Assembly (NCBI GenBank): GCA_024234075.1
Contig: JACKOV010000007.1
Location: forward strand, 70,842-134,841
Direction of reading: 5' to 3'
Source: Nevskiaceae bacterium
GTDB lineage: Bacteria; Pseudomonadota; Gammaproteobacteria; Steroidobacterales; Steroidobacteraceae
Length of the DNA stretch: 64,000 nucleotides
Positions 25,956-35,837 of this stretch are shown in pieces; the first letter of the stretch is position 1; every line of letters begins with the position of its first letter. Both the position numbers and the translations under genes were made by a program. The notes beneath the pieces were generated by a model. The model saw only the letters and a list, made by a program, of their open reading frames with translations, did no database searches and was not told where the DNA came from.

Positions 25956-26330
25956 TCAGCGATCGAATAGCACCAGCCCCCAGACAGCGGCCAGCAGGAT
26001 CAGGGACAGCAGCACCGCCGCGGACCCGAGGTCCTTGGCGAGGCCGGAAAGCGGATGGCGTTCGAGACCGATGCGATCCACGACCGCCTCGACCGCACTG
26101 TTCAACAGCTCGACGATCAGCAATAACACCATCGGCGCAATCAGCAGCGCTCGCTCGACACCCGAGCGCCCGAGCCACAGCCCGAGGGGAATGACCAGCG
26201 CGGCCAGCGCCAGTTCCTGACGGAACGCGGCTTCTTCACGCCAGGCCCCGGCAAGGCCTTGCCAGCTGTTGCCGCAAGCCCGCCGCAGGCGGGCGAACCC
26301 CGTCGGCTTGGGTCGATCGGTGATCGTCAC
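25956..26330 (-). CDS. dgkA: Diacylglycerol kinase
   Basis: A 124-residue inner-membrane enzyme phosphorylating diacylglycerol to phosphatidic acid, recycling lipid left from glucan or LPS modification. It has an amphipathic N-terminus, three transmembrane helices and the signature EEAAFRQEL together with LLIVELLNSAVEAVVDRI, which holds the catalytic Glu and metal-binding Glu. The size is normal. It sits 58 bp after gcvPB in the same direction. Confidence 0.95.
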   Translation of the reverse strand: MTITDRPKPTGFARLRRACGNSWQGLAGAWREEAAFRQELALAALVIPLGLWLGRSGVERALLIAPMVLLLIVELLNSAVEAVVDRIGLERHPLSGLAKDLGSAAVLLSLILLAAVWGLVLFDR

Positions 26331-26388
26331 GCCGCGAGTCTAGCGACTCCGGCGGCGCGACGCCGAGAACCCGCTCCCGGGTCGAGCC

Positions 26389-27882
26389 TCAGGCCGTGCC
26401 CCCGACCGCAGTTGCCGCCGGCTTCCAGGCGAGATCGAGCTGCTTGGCGGCCCGGACATCGTCGAGTCGCCGCACCGGCATGGTGTAGGGCGCCGCCTTG
26501 AGCCGCGCGGCATCGGTCTCGGCCTCGACGAGGATCGCCGCCATGGCCGCGATGAATCCGTCGAGCGTTTCCCGGCTCTCGGTTTCGGTCGGCTCGATCA
26601 GCAGGCACTCCGGCACCAGCAACGGGAAGTAGGTGGTCGGTGCATGAAAGCCGTAGTCGAGCAGCCGCTTGGCGAAATCCATTGCGGTGACGTTCAGCTC
26701 CCTGGCCTGGCGCTTCAGCGTCACGATGAACTCGTGGCTGGCGCGGCGCTCGGGATACGCAGCGTCGAAACCCGCCTGGCGCAGCCGCGCGAGCACGTAG
26801 TTGGCATTCAGCGTCGCGTATTCGCCTACCCGGCTCATGCCCTCGCGGCCCAGCATCCGCATGTAGACATAGGCGCGCAGCAGCACGCCGGTGTTGCCCA
26901 TGAACGCCGACAAGCGGCCGATCGACTGCGGCAGATCGGCTTCGGCCAGCCAGCGGTAGCGATCATCGTCCCGGCCGACGACCGGAATCGGCAGGAACGG
27001 CAGCAGCCGTTCGCTGACGCCCACCGCCCCGGCACCCGGCCCGCCGCCGCCATGCGGGGTCGAGAAGGTCTTGTGCAGGTTCATGTGGATCACGTCGAAG
27101 CCCATGTCGCCGGGCCGGACCTTGCCGAGGATCGCGTTCAGGTTCGCGCCGTCGTAGTACAGCAGGCCGCCGGCGTCGTGGACGATCTTCGCGACCTCGA
27201 GGATCCGGCGCTCGAACACCCCGAGCGTCGACGGGTTGGTCAGCATGATGCCGGCGGTTTTCGGACCGACCACGGCACGCAGCGCCTCCACGTCCACGTC
27301 GCCGTCCGCGCCTACCGGAATCTCCCGCACGATGCAGCCGCACATGGTCGCGGTCGCCGGATTGGTGCCGTGCGCCGCATCGGGAACGATGATCTCGTTG
27401 CGCGCCAGGTCGCCGCGGGCGCGGTGATAGGCACGGATCATCGCGACGCCGGCGAACTCGCCATGCGCACCGGCCATCGGGGTCAACGACACGCCGCGCA
27501 TGCCGGTCACGTCCTTGAGCATTTCCTGCAGCTCGTACAGGCAGGCCAGTACGCCCTGCCCCGAAGACTCGGGCGCGAGCGGATGCCGGCCGAGAAACTC
27601 CGGCAGCATCGCGTACTGGTTGCAGGCCTTGGGGTTGTACTTCATCGTGCACGAGCCGAGCGGATAGAACTGCGTGTCGATCGAGAAGTTCAGCTGCGAC
27701 AGACGGGTGAAGTGACGCACGGCCTCGAGCTCGCTGATCTCGGGCAACAGCGGCGGCTCGCTGCGCCGCAGACTCGCGGGCAGATCGGCGGCCGGCTGCT
27801 CCGGCGCAACCGGCCATTGCGCAGTGGCGCCGCGACCCGGGCGCGAGAACTCGAAGACGACCTGTTCAGAACGGTGGGGCAT
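26389..27882 (-). CDS. gcvPB: Glycine dehydrogenase (decarboxylating) subunit 2
   Basis: A 497-residue PLP-containing half of the P protein of the glycine cleavage system, which decarboxylates glycine and passes the aminomethyl group to lipoyl-GcvH. The PLP lysine is in HMNLHKTFSTPHGGGGPG, with QFYPLGSCTMKYNPK near residue 70 and DAAHGTNPATATM in the middle. The start is ATG 27882. The frame continues upstream but over gcvPA. The split P protein (PA + PB) is typical of many bacteria, unlike the fused E. coli GcvP. Confidence 0.96.
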   Translation of the reverse strand: MPHRSEQVVFEFSRPGRGATAQWPVAPEQPAADLPASLRRSEPPLLPEISELEAVRHFTRLSQLNFSIDTQFYPLGSCTMKYNPKACNQYAMLPEFLGRHPLAPESSGQGVLACLYELQEMLKDVTGMRGVSLTPMAGAHGEFAGVAMIRAYHRARGDLARNEIIVPDAAHGTNPATATMCGCIVREIPVGADGDVDVEALRAVVGPKTAGIMLTNPSTLGVFERRILEVAKIVHDAGGLLYYDGANLNAILGKVRPGDMGFDVIHMNLHKTFSTPHGGGGPGAGAVGVSERLLPFLPIPVVGRDDDRYRWLAEADLPQSIGRLSAFMGNTGVLLRAYVYMRMLGREGMSRVGEYATLNANYVLARLRQAGFDAAYPERRASHEFIVTLKRQARELNVTAMDFAKRLLDYGFHAPTTYFPLLVPECLLIEPTETESRETLDGFIAAMAAILVEAETDAARLKAAPYTMPVRRLDDVRAAKQLDLAWKPAATAVGGTA

Positions 27883-27908
27883 GTCGCTCTCCTGCACGGC
27901 TGCGCCAG

Positions 27909-29285
27909 TCAGGCGGCGCGTGCGGTCTTGGCCAGCGCCTCGCCGAGCGCTGCGGCCCAGCGCTCGATGTCGGCGGCAGTCTTGGTTTCGGTGGCGCAGA
28001 CCAGCAGCGCGGGTCCGAGCTCCGGATAGTCCTGGGCGAGATCGATGCCGCCGAGGACACCGCCCGCCGCCATCTCGGCCAGCACGGCAGTGGCCGGTCG
28101 CGGCAGGCGCAGCACGACCTCGTGGAAGCGCGGCCCGTCGAAGGCCACGCCGACACCCGGCAGCCGTGCGGCCGAAGCCGCCAGTTGCTGAGTGCGCGCA
28201 TGCGAGGTTTCCGCGACCCGCGCCAGCCCGACCGGACCGAGCAACGACAGGTAGATCGTCGCCGCGGTCATCAGCAGACCCTGGTTGGTGCAGATGTTCG
28301 AGGTCGCCTTGCCGCGGCGGATGTGCTGCTCGCGCGCCTGCAGGGTCAGCGTGAAACCCGGCTTGCCGTCGAGATCGACGGTGCGGCCGACGATGCGACC
28401 CGGCATCGAGCGCACGTACTCCTGGCGCGTGGTCATGAAACCGAAATACGGACCACCGGACGACAGCGGCACGCCGAGCGGCTGGCCTTCGCCGACCACG
28501 ATGTCGGCGCCCTTCGCGCCCCACTGACCCGGCGGCTTCAGGATCGCCAGCGAAGTCGGATTGACCACGGCGATCACCAGCAGACCCTGGGCATGCGCCC
28601 AGTCGGTCAGCAGGTCGACATCCTCGAGCACGCCGAAGAAGTTCGGCTGCTGGATCACGATCGCGGTCAGGTCCTCACCGGAGTAGGCCGGCAGCGCCGC
28701 GGTGTCGATCCGGCCGCTGGCGCGTTCGTAAGGCAGCTCTTCGAACCGCAGGCCCTGGTTGCCGGCGGTCGCGGCCGCGACCTTGCGATAGTGCGGATGC
28801 ACCGTGGTCGGCACCAGGATCCGCTGGCTCCTCGAACGCCGATGGGCGCGCACCGCCATCAGCGCCGCTTCGGCAACGGCCGAACCGCCGTCGTACAGCG
28901 AAGCATTCGCGACCTGCATGCCGGTCAGGCTGGCGATCATCGACTGGTATTCGTAGATGACCTGCAGCGTGCCCTGGCTGGCCTCGGCCTGGTACGGCGT
29001 GTAGGCACTGTAGAACTCGCCGCGCGTCGTGATCGCCCAGACTGCCGAAGGGATATGGTGCTCGTAGGCGCCCGCACCGAGGAAGGCGAGCGGCCGGCCG
29101 TCCTGGCGGGCACGCTCGCTCATCAGCCGGCCGATTTCCATCTCGTTCAGGGCCGGCGGGATCGCGTCGAGGCCCTGGATACGCAGCGACGCCGGGATCT
29201 CGTCGAACAACGTCTCGATGCTCGGCGCACCGATCGCCGCCAGCATCTCGCGAACGTCCGTCTCGGTATGCGGGATGAACGGCAT
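27909..29285 (-). CDS. gcvPA: Glycine dehydrogenase (decarboxylating) subunit 1
   Basis: A 458-residue partner of gcvPB. It starts FIPHTETDVREMLAAIG and carries SMIASLTGMQVANASLYDGG, HPHYRKV and SGGPYFGFM, typical of the PA subunit, which has the aminotransferase fold but no PLP lysine. It begins at ATG 29285, three bases after the gcvH stop, and ends 26 bp before gcvPB, so the operon order is gcvT-gcvH-gcvPA-gcvPB. Confidence 0.96.
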   Translation of the reverse strand: MPFIPHTETDVREMLAAIGAPSIETLFDEIPASLRIQGLDAIPPALNEMEIGRLMSERARQDGRPLAFLGAGAYEHHIPSAVWAITTRGEFYSAYTPYQAEASQGTLQVIYEYQSMIASLTGMQVANASLYDGGSAVAEAALMAVRAHRRSRSQRILVPTTVHPHYRKVAAATAGNQGLRFEELPYERASGRIDTAALPAYSGEDLTAIVIQQPNFFGVLEDVDLLTDWAHAQGLLVIAVVNPTSLAILKPPGQWGAKGADIVVGEGQPLGVPLSSGGPYFGFMTTRQEYVRSMPGRIVGRTVDLDGKPGFTLTLQAREQHIRRGKATSNICTNQGLLMTAATIYLSLLGPVGLARVAETSHARTQQLAASAARLPGVGVAFDGPRFHEVVLRLPRPATAVLAEMAAGGVLGGIDLAQDYPELGPALLVCATETKTAADIERWAAALGEALAKTARAA

Positions 29286-29288
29286 GAC

Positions 29289-29684
29289 TCAGGCGTCCGT
29301 GGCGGCGAGACTCGCCTGGTAGGCCGCCGCATCCAGCAGCGTACCGAGCACGGCCGGGTTCGCCGGCTTCAGGCGCAACATCCAGCCCTTGCCGTAAGGG
29401 TCCTGGTTGATCAACTCGGGCGCGCTGCCGAGCTCGGCATTGCCGTCGACGACCGTGCCGGCGAGCGGACTGTAGACGTCCGAAGCGGCCTTGACCGACT
29501 CGACCACGGCACAGGCATCGCCGGCCTGCAGCTCGCGCCCGGCTTCCGGCACCTCGACGAAGACCAGATCGCCGAGGGCCTGTTGCGCATGATCGGTGAT
29601 GCCGATCTCGACGCTGCCATCGGCCAGACTGCGTACCCATTCGTGGGACGCGGTGTAACGGAGATCGGCGGGAATGTCGCTCAT
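29289..29684 (-). CDS. gcvH: Glycine cleavage system H protein
   Basis: A 131-residue lipoyl carrier that shuttles the aminomethyl intermediate between P, T and L proteins. The lipoylated lysine is in VVESVKAASDVYSPL (about residue 63); YTASHEWV opens the fold and LINQDPYGKGWMLRLKP follows. The length matches the family. Ribosome entry is provided by the GAGGACCCC just upstream of ATG 29684. Confidence 0.97.
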   Translation of the reverse strand: MSDIPADLRYTASHEWVRSLADGSVEIGITDHAQQALGDLVFVEVPEAGRELQAGDACAVVESVKAASDVYSPLAGTVVDGNAELGSAPELINQDPYGKGWMLRLKPANPAVLGTLLDAAAYQASLAATDA

Positions 29685-29765
29685 GGGGTCCTCGTGTCCA
29701 GTGAAGCTGCTTGGCGGGCCGCCCGGCCCTGCCCGGTGGGTTTGCTGCGAAAGGTGGGGAGGGGT

Positions 29766-30956
29766 TCAGAGTTCGATCAGGGCGCGTCCGTGGCGCACGA
29801 ACGGCGGCTTGACCACGCGCGCGCGCAGCAGCTTGCCGCGGATATCGACCTGCACTGCGGCGCCGGTCGCGCGCGGCACGCGCGCGAAACCGATCGAGCG
29901 CTCGAGCGTCGGCGAGAACGTGCCGCTGGTCACCTCGCCCGAACCGATGCCCGGCACCTGCACTTTCTGGTGGCCGCGCAGCACGCCGCGATCCTCGAGC
30001 AACAGGCCCACCAGCTTGTCGGCGTTGCCGGCAGCGCGGACCGCTTCGAGCGCGGCGCGACCTACGAACTCGCGGTCCGGCGGATCGAAGGCCACCGTCC
30101 AGGCGAGCCCCGATTCGAGCGGATGACGCGACTCGTCCATGTCGTTGCCATAGAGGTTCATGCCGGCCTCGAGACGCAGCGTGTCGCGCGCGCCGAGACC
30201 GCAGGAGCTAGCACCGGCGGCGTTCAGGGCGCGCCACAGCCCCTCTGCCTGCGCGGCCGGCAGCATGACTTCGAAGCCGTCCTCGCCGGTATAGCCGGTA
30301 CGGGCGACATACCAGCCGCCGCGGCGGGTCGCATCGGGCGCCCCGGTCGCTCCAGCCGTTCCGCTCGTTCCGATATCCGCGCCAGCCACCGTCGTGCCGG
30401 GCGAGGCGACATCGCGTGCGCAGAACGCAGCCAGCGCCAGAGTCGGCACCCGCTCGGCTTCCGGCAACTGCGCCACGAGCAGCTCACCGGCCCGCGGCCC
30501 CTGCACCGCGATCATCGCCAGATCGTCGCGCTCGATGACCTGCAACGACGCGACAGCAGCGCTGGCCTGCACGCGCCTACGGATCCAGGCGAGGTCCTTG
30601 TCGCGGGTGCCGGCATTAACGACCAGGCGGAAGGCCGTCTCGCTGCGGAAATAGACGATCAGATCGTCGATCACGCCGCCGCGCTCGTTCAGCATGCAGC
30701 TGTACAGCGCCTTGCCCGGCTGCTCGAGTTTGGCGACATCGTTGGCGAGCAGGCCCTGCAGGAAACCCCGCACGCCTTCGCCGAGCAGATCGACGACACA
30801 CATGTGCGAGACGTCGAACAGCCCGGCCTGACGGCGCACCGCATGGTGTTCCTCGAGCTGCGAGCCGTAGTGCACCGGCATGTCCCAGCCGCCGAAGTCG
30901 ACCATGCGCGCGCCCAGTGCGACGTGCAGGTCGTGGAGAGGTGTGCGTCTACCCAT
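29766..30956 (-). CDS. gcvT: Glycine cleavage system T protein (aminomethyltransferase)
   Basis: A 396-residue tetrahydrofolate-dependent aminomethyltransferase. Motifs include PLHDLHVALGARMVDFGGWDMPVHY at the N-terminus (given in part), FDVSHM, GGVIDDLIVYF, ARTGYTGEDGFEV, LRLEAGMNLYGNDMDE and VTSGTFSPTL near the C-terminus. Residues about 190-220 form a Gly/Ala/Thr-rich insert (near TSGTAGATGAP) not common in the family. It is the first gene of the operon, directly under riboswitch control. Confidence 0.96.
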   Translation of the reverse strand: MGRRTPLHDLHVALGARMVDFGGWDMPVHYGSQLEEHHAVRRQAGLFDVSHMCVVDLLGEGVRGFLQGLLANDVAKLEQPGKALYSCMLNERGGVIDDLIVYFRSETAFRLVVNAGTRDKDLAWIRRRVQASAAVASLQVIERDDLAMIAVQGPRAGELLVAQLPEAERVPTLALAAFCARDVASPGTTVAGADIGTSGTAGATGAPDATRRGGWYVARTGYTGEDGFEVMLPAAQAEGLWRALNAAGASSCGLGARDTLRLEAGMNLYGNDMDESRHPLESGLAWTVAFDPPDREFVGRAALEAVRAAGNADKLVGLLLEDRGVLRGHQKVQVPGIGSGEVTSGTFSPTLERSIGFARVPRATGAAVQVDIRGKLLRARVVKPPFVRHGRALIEL

Positions 30957-31053
30957 GATGATGCCCGGCTCCTGCTCGTCCCTCGTGTCGGCGCGCGGCC
31001 GACCCCGGAGGGTGTTCGCGTCCGTCGACCCACCACGGGACAGGACGCCGCAA

Positions 31054-31114
31054 CAAAAAAGGGCGGCGACAGTGCGGTCGGACCCAACGGGCTACCACCA
31101 CACTCTCGCCGCCC
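31054..31114 (-). terminator. Riboswitch-controlled intrinsic terminator before gcvT
   Basis: On the minus strand, GGGCGGCGAgAGTG (31114 downward) pairs with CACTgTCGCCGCCC (to 31061) across a roughly 26-base loop, followed by six T residues (complement of 31055-31060). The 5' arm starts immediately at the 3' edge of the second glycine aptamer, so ligand binding could compete with terminator formation. Confidence 0.8.
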
Positions 31115-31330
31115 CTCTGTCCCTGCGACCTGAGAGATCAGGCCCGTTCGTTCATCGCCGACCGGACCGCTCCCCTTCGGTGGGCATCCGCAGCTGCAAT
31201 AAAGCAGCCACGAATGCCGCTCTCCAGAGTTCGCCTGCGACCTGCCGTTCTGTTGCCTGAGCGTTTCCGGGCGGAACTTGCGCCTTCGGCGTCGGCCGGC
31301 GCACGGGGCGCTGGCTGAACTCTCCGACAA
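31105..31330 (-). promoter_or_regulatory. Tandem glycine riboswitch upstream of gcvT
   Basis: The minus strand reads GGAGAGTTC, a CGCCGAAGGCGCAA-type core and AACGCTCAGGCAACAGAACGG for aptamer 1. After the short linker comes CTGGAGAG, ACCGAAGGGGAGCGG and CTCTCAGGTCGCAGGGACAGA for aptamer 2. These are the conserved blocks of the cooperative tandem glycine riboswitch. In gammaproteobacteria it normally switches glycine-cleavage genes on when glycine is plentiful. The terminator directly downstream points to transcriptional control. Confidence 0.92.
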
Positions 31331-31354
31331 GGTCTGGGTACGCGAACGGAGGGC

Positions 31355-31360
31355 ATCATA
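31355..31360 (-). promoter_or_regulatory. Possible -10 box of the gcv operon
   Basis: TATGAT on the minus strand lies about 25 bases upstream of the first aptamer, the right distance for a transcript starting just before the riboswitch. No good -35 hexamer is seen at 16-18 bp. The remaining stretch 31361-31632 between this point and ispG shows no gene that I can support. Confidence 0.35.
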
Positions 31361-31632
31361 GCAGTGGGCGGGGCTGCTAGGGAGACGGGGTTGCTACAGG
31401 TGCCAGGCGTTTCGACCAGCTAGCTTGATAGCAGCTTGGTGCGCGGCGTAGCGCGCCAGGACGGCGCGACCCGAGGCCCGCATGGATGCGTCTTCCGGCC
31501 GTCCGCGCGCAAGCTCCTCTTGCACGCGAGCACTCCGCGGCTGCACCACCGTTCTGTTGGACGCCGTTTCGCCCCCCTTCGCCGATACCCGTAACGTAGA
31601 ATCCCGCCCATGCAATCCAGAGCAATTGAGCC

Positions 31633-32856
<1,224 letters not shown>

Positions 32857-32894
32857 CGACCGGCCGCGAGCGGCGAACACGGACAGGAGGACCC

Positions 32895-33233
32895 ATGAGC
32901 TCACTGACCGACAAGAAATGCGCGCCCTGCGAAGGCGGCGTGCCACCGCTGTCAACCGACGAATGCCAGGCGCTGATGGCGCAGCTCGCCCCGGGCTGGG
33001 TGCTGGCCGGCGACGCCCGGCAGATCGAGCGCCGGTTCGGCTTCAAGGATTTCTTCCGGACGATGAGCTTCGTCAACGCCCTCGCTCACATCGCCCACCT
33101 CGAAGACCATCATCCGGACCTCGAGGTCGGCTACAACTACTGCCACGTGCGGTACAGCACCCACGCGATCGACGGCTTGTCGGAAAACGACTTCATCTGC
33201 GCCGCGAAGATCGACCGGATCCCGCTGCACTGA
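32895..33233 (+). CDS. phhB: Pterin-4a-carbinolamine dehydratase
   Basis: A 112-residue enzyme that dehydrates 4a-hydroxytetrahydropterin formed by aromatic amino acid hydroxylases. It shows FKDFFRTMSFVNALAHIA and the active-site region EDHHPDLEVGYNYCHVRYST, then GLSENDFICAAKID. The start is ATG 32895 behind GGACAGGAGG. No phenylalanine hydroxylase gene is in the window. Confidence 0.95.
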   Translation: MSSLTDKKCAPCEGGVPPLSTDECQALMAQLAPGWVLAGDARQIERRFGFKDFFRTMSFVNALAHIAHLEDHHPDLEVGYNYCHVRYSTHAIDGLSENDFICAAKIDRIPLH

Positions 33234-33282
33234 ACCGCCGCAGGCGGCGGCAAGGCAAGCGCCGGCCCCGCGGTGCGTTCGC

Positions 33283-34548
33283 TCAACCTGGGCGGCGCCG
33301 TGCCGCCTCGGGCAACTCGCCACTGAGACCCAGGGCACGTGCGATCAGCCAGCGCTTGGCAAGCGGCAGGCCATCGAGCCAGCCCATGCCACGCTGCAGC
33401 ACCGCGCTGCTGCCACCGCGGCCGAAGGACAGGAAACGATTGATGCCATCGAACGCCGCGCTGGCGGCCTGGTTGTCGCCCTTGCGCCAGCGCTCGTAAC
33501 TGCGCAGCACGCGCAACGCGCCCGGATCCTCTCCCTGCCGACGCGCATCGGCCAGCCGCTCGGCCAGCGAGGCGGCATCCAGAAAGCCGAGATTGACGCC
33601 CTGCCCCGCCAGCGGATGCACGACATGGGCGGCATCGCCGACCAGCGCGAAACGCTCGATCGCGTAACGCGGCGCCAGCAGACGCCGCAAGGGAAAAGCG
33701 GCACGCTCGCCGACCAGCCGCAGATCGCCGAGCACTTGCTGGCTGGCGGCCGTCAAGCGGCGCGAGAACTCGGCGGCATCGCAAGCCAGTTGCTGCCGCG
33801 CCTCGGCTTCAGGCAGCGACCAGACGATCGAGCAACTGCCCTCGGCAAGCGGCAGCAAGGCCAGCGTGCCGGCACCCAGGAAACGCTGCCAGGCCGTCGC
33901 CTCGTGCGGATGCTGCGGCCGCACCACCGCGACGATCGCGAGTTGGCCGTAATCCTCGACCCGTACGTCCAGTCCGGCCAACTGTCGCGCAACCGATTGT
34001 GCGCCGTCGGCACCGACCACCAGTCGCGCCCGATATGGGCCAGTCGAGGTCTGCACGTCGACCGCGTCGGCCTGGAAATCCAGGCTGCGCAACTCGCCCA
34101 CGGCGAGTGTGCCGCCGGCGCTGCGCAATGCATCGAGTGCCGCCTGCTGCAGCACCCGGTTCTCGACGATGCAGCCCAGATCGGGCTCGGCCAGTTCGCT
34201 GGCGTCGAAACTCAGCGAACCCGCGCCGCGCGGCGTGCCGCCCTCCGGCCAGACATGCATGCGCTCATAGGCGCTGCGACGCGCAGCGACTGCCGGCCAG
34301 GCGCCGGCTGCCGCCAGCACGCGCTCGCTGGCGCGCGACAAGGCAGAGACCCGCAAACCGGCGGCCGCGGTCGTCGGGGAAGAAGCTCCATCGAGCGGCG
34401 GCGGCAGTGCGCGCTCGAGCACCAGCACGCGCGCCGCCGCGGCAGGATCCACCTGGCGTGCCAGCAGCGCACCGAGTGTCGCGCCGACCGGACCACCGCC
34501 GACGATCAGCACGTCGTGGGTCACGGGCTGACGAGCAGCGCTGGTCAT
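33283..34548 (-). CDS. ubiI: FAD-dependent ubiquinone-pathway hydroxylase (UbiI/VisC-like)
   Basis: A 421-residue flavoprotein monooxygenase. It has the dinucleotide loop DVLIVGGGPVGATLGALLA, EDYGQLAIVAVV and the second FAD motif FALVGDAAHVVHPLAGQGVNLGFLD. The family hydroxylates ubiquinone intermediates. Position next to ubiH and pepP argues for the C5 hydroxylase UbiI, while the C6 step can be done by Coq7 encoded at 47.2 kb. It starts with ATG 34548, overlapping the ubiH stop by four bases. The exact regiospecificity is inferred. Confidence 0.82.
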   Translation of the reverse strand: MTSAARQPVTHDVLIVGGGPVGATLGALLARQVDPAAAARVLVLERALPPPLDGASSPTTAAAGLRVSALSRASERVLAAAGAWPAVAARRSAYERMHVWPEGGTPRGAGSLSFDASELAEPDLGCIVENRVLQQAALDALRSAGGTLAVGELRSLDFQADAVDVQTSTGPYRARLVVGADGAQSVARQLAGLDVRVEDYGQLAIVAVVRPQHPHEATAWQRFLGAGTLALLPLAEGSCSIVWSLPEAEARQQLACDAAEFSRRLTAASQQVLGDLRLVGERAAFPLRRLLAPRYAIERFALVGDAAHVVHPLAGQGVNLGFLDAASLAERLADARRQGEDPGALRVLRSYERWRKGDNQAASAAFDGINRFLSFGRGGSSAVLQRGMGWLDGLPLAKRWLIARALGLSGELPEAARRRPG

Positions 34549-35837
34549 GGCTCGCGCTCCGGGCCGCCGAAACCGGCAGCCGCTCCTGCAGCGCCGCCGA
34601 CACCCAGCCTGAGACCGCGCGCCAGCCGTGGCGTGCGCCCGGCAAAACCCCAGCTGATGCGCGACAGGGCCGCCTTGGCGGTCGGCGAGAGATCGAACAG
34701 CAGCAGCCCGAGATCGCGCACCGCACCGATGCCGGTGCGCCGGTCGCCGAACAGCTTCACGAGGCCGTCGGTGAAGCGCGTGACGCCGTCGCGATCGGCC
34801 CGGCGACGCTGCGCATAGGCCTCGAGCAGCTCGGCCGCGCCGCAATCGACCAACCGGCCGGCGGCTTGCGCCTCGGCCAACACTTCGGCCAGTGTCACCG
34901 CATCGCGCAGGCCGAGATTGAACCCCTGCCCCGCGACCGGATGCAGCCCCTGCGCGGCATTGCCGACCAGCACGGTGCGGGCCGCGACCAGCGTCTCGGC
35001 GCGCGTCAGGCGCAGTGGATAGGCATTGCGCCGACCGATCTGCAGCAAGCGCCCGACACGCCAGCCGATGGCCTGCTGCAACTGCGCGAGGCAGGCGGCA
35101 TCGTCGAGCGCCTGCACGCGCGCCGCCTCCGCGGGCGACAGTGTCCAGACCAGGCCGAGCGCGCCGTCGGCCAGCGGCAGCACCGCGATCGGACCGTTCG
35201 GCGTGAAGCGTTCGTAGGCCGTGCCGTCGCTCGGCTGTGACGCACGCAGATGCGCCACGACCGCCACCTGCCCGTAGTCTTCGATCTCGGCGCCGAGACC
35301 AGCGGCCGCGCGTACCACTGAATTCGCACCATCGGCCGCCACCACCAGCTGCGCCCGCAAGCTCGCACCGGATTCGAGCGCGAGTTCGAGCCCCTGCCCG
35401 GCCGGCCTGACGGCACCGACCCGCTCCGGCATCCGCAACTCGAGGCCGGCCACGCCGGCCAGGCGCGCGCGCAATGCGCCGCCGATCACGCGGTTGGTGA
35501 TCACGTAGCCGAAAGCCTCGAGATCGTGATCGGCCGCCGCCAGCCGCGCAAAACCGAAACGACCGGCATCGGAGACATGGATCCGCCGGATCGGCGCCGC
35601 CTGCGGCAGCATGTCCGGCCAGACGCCCAGGCTCTCGAAAATGCGGCGCGTTCCATTGCCGAGCGCGGTGGTGCGATCGTCGAAACTCGGCTGGCTGTCG
35701 GCCTGCGGCGCGACTCCCTCGATCAGCGCCACCCGCAGACCCAATGGCTCGAGCGCAATCGCGAGGCTCGCACCGACCAGGCCGCCGCCAACGATCGCGA
35801 CTTCGACCTCCACCCCATCCCGGCGCCTGTCGCTCAT
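34545..35837 (-). CDS. ubiH: 2-octaprenyl-6-methoxyphenyl hydroxylase (UbiH-like)
   Basis: A 430-residue FAD monooxygenase paralogous to its downstream neighbour. Seen are VAIVGGGLVGASLAIALE, DDRTTALG (a UbiH/UbiF-type motif), EDYGQVAVVAHL and TVLVGNAAQGLHPVAGQGFNLGLRD. UbiH adds the C1 hydroxyl in ubiquinone synthesis. The C-terminal tail is glycine/alanine-rich. Start ATG 35837 shares one base with the pepP stop; the ygfB-pepP-ubiH-ubiI order is the conserved gammaproteobacterial operon. Confidence 0.9.
   Translation of the reverse strand: MSDRRRDGVEVEVAIVGGGLVGASLAIALEPLGLRVALIEGVAPQADSQPSFDDRTTALGNGTRRIFESLGVWPDMLPQAAPIRRIHVSDAGRFGFARLAAADHDLEAFGYVITNRVIGGALRARLAGVAGLELRMPERVGAVRPAGQGLELALESGASLRAQLVVAADGANSVVRAAAGLGAEIEDYGQVAVVAHLRASQPSDGTAYERFTPNGPIAVLPLADGALGLVWTLSPAEAARVQALDDAACLAQLQQAIGWRVGRLLQIGRRNAYPLRLTRAETLVAARTVLVGNAAQGLHPVAGQGFNLGLRDAVTLAEVLAEAQAAGRLVDCGAAELLEAYAQRRRADRDGVTRFTDGLVKLFGDRRTGIGAVRDLGLLLFDLSPTAKAALSRISWGFAGRTPRLARGLRLGVGGAAGAAAGFGGPEREP

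Noticed and set aside
28122..31133. A 1003-codon open frame on the plus strand across the glycine cleavage genes
   Set aside because: It is antisense to four clear gcv genes; very high GC removes stop codons from the opposite strand. The product is low-complexity and Arg-rich without motifs.
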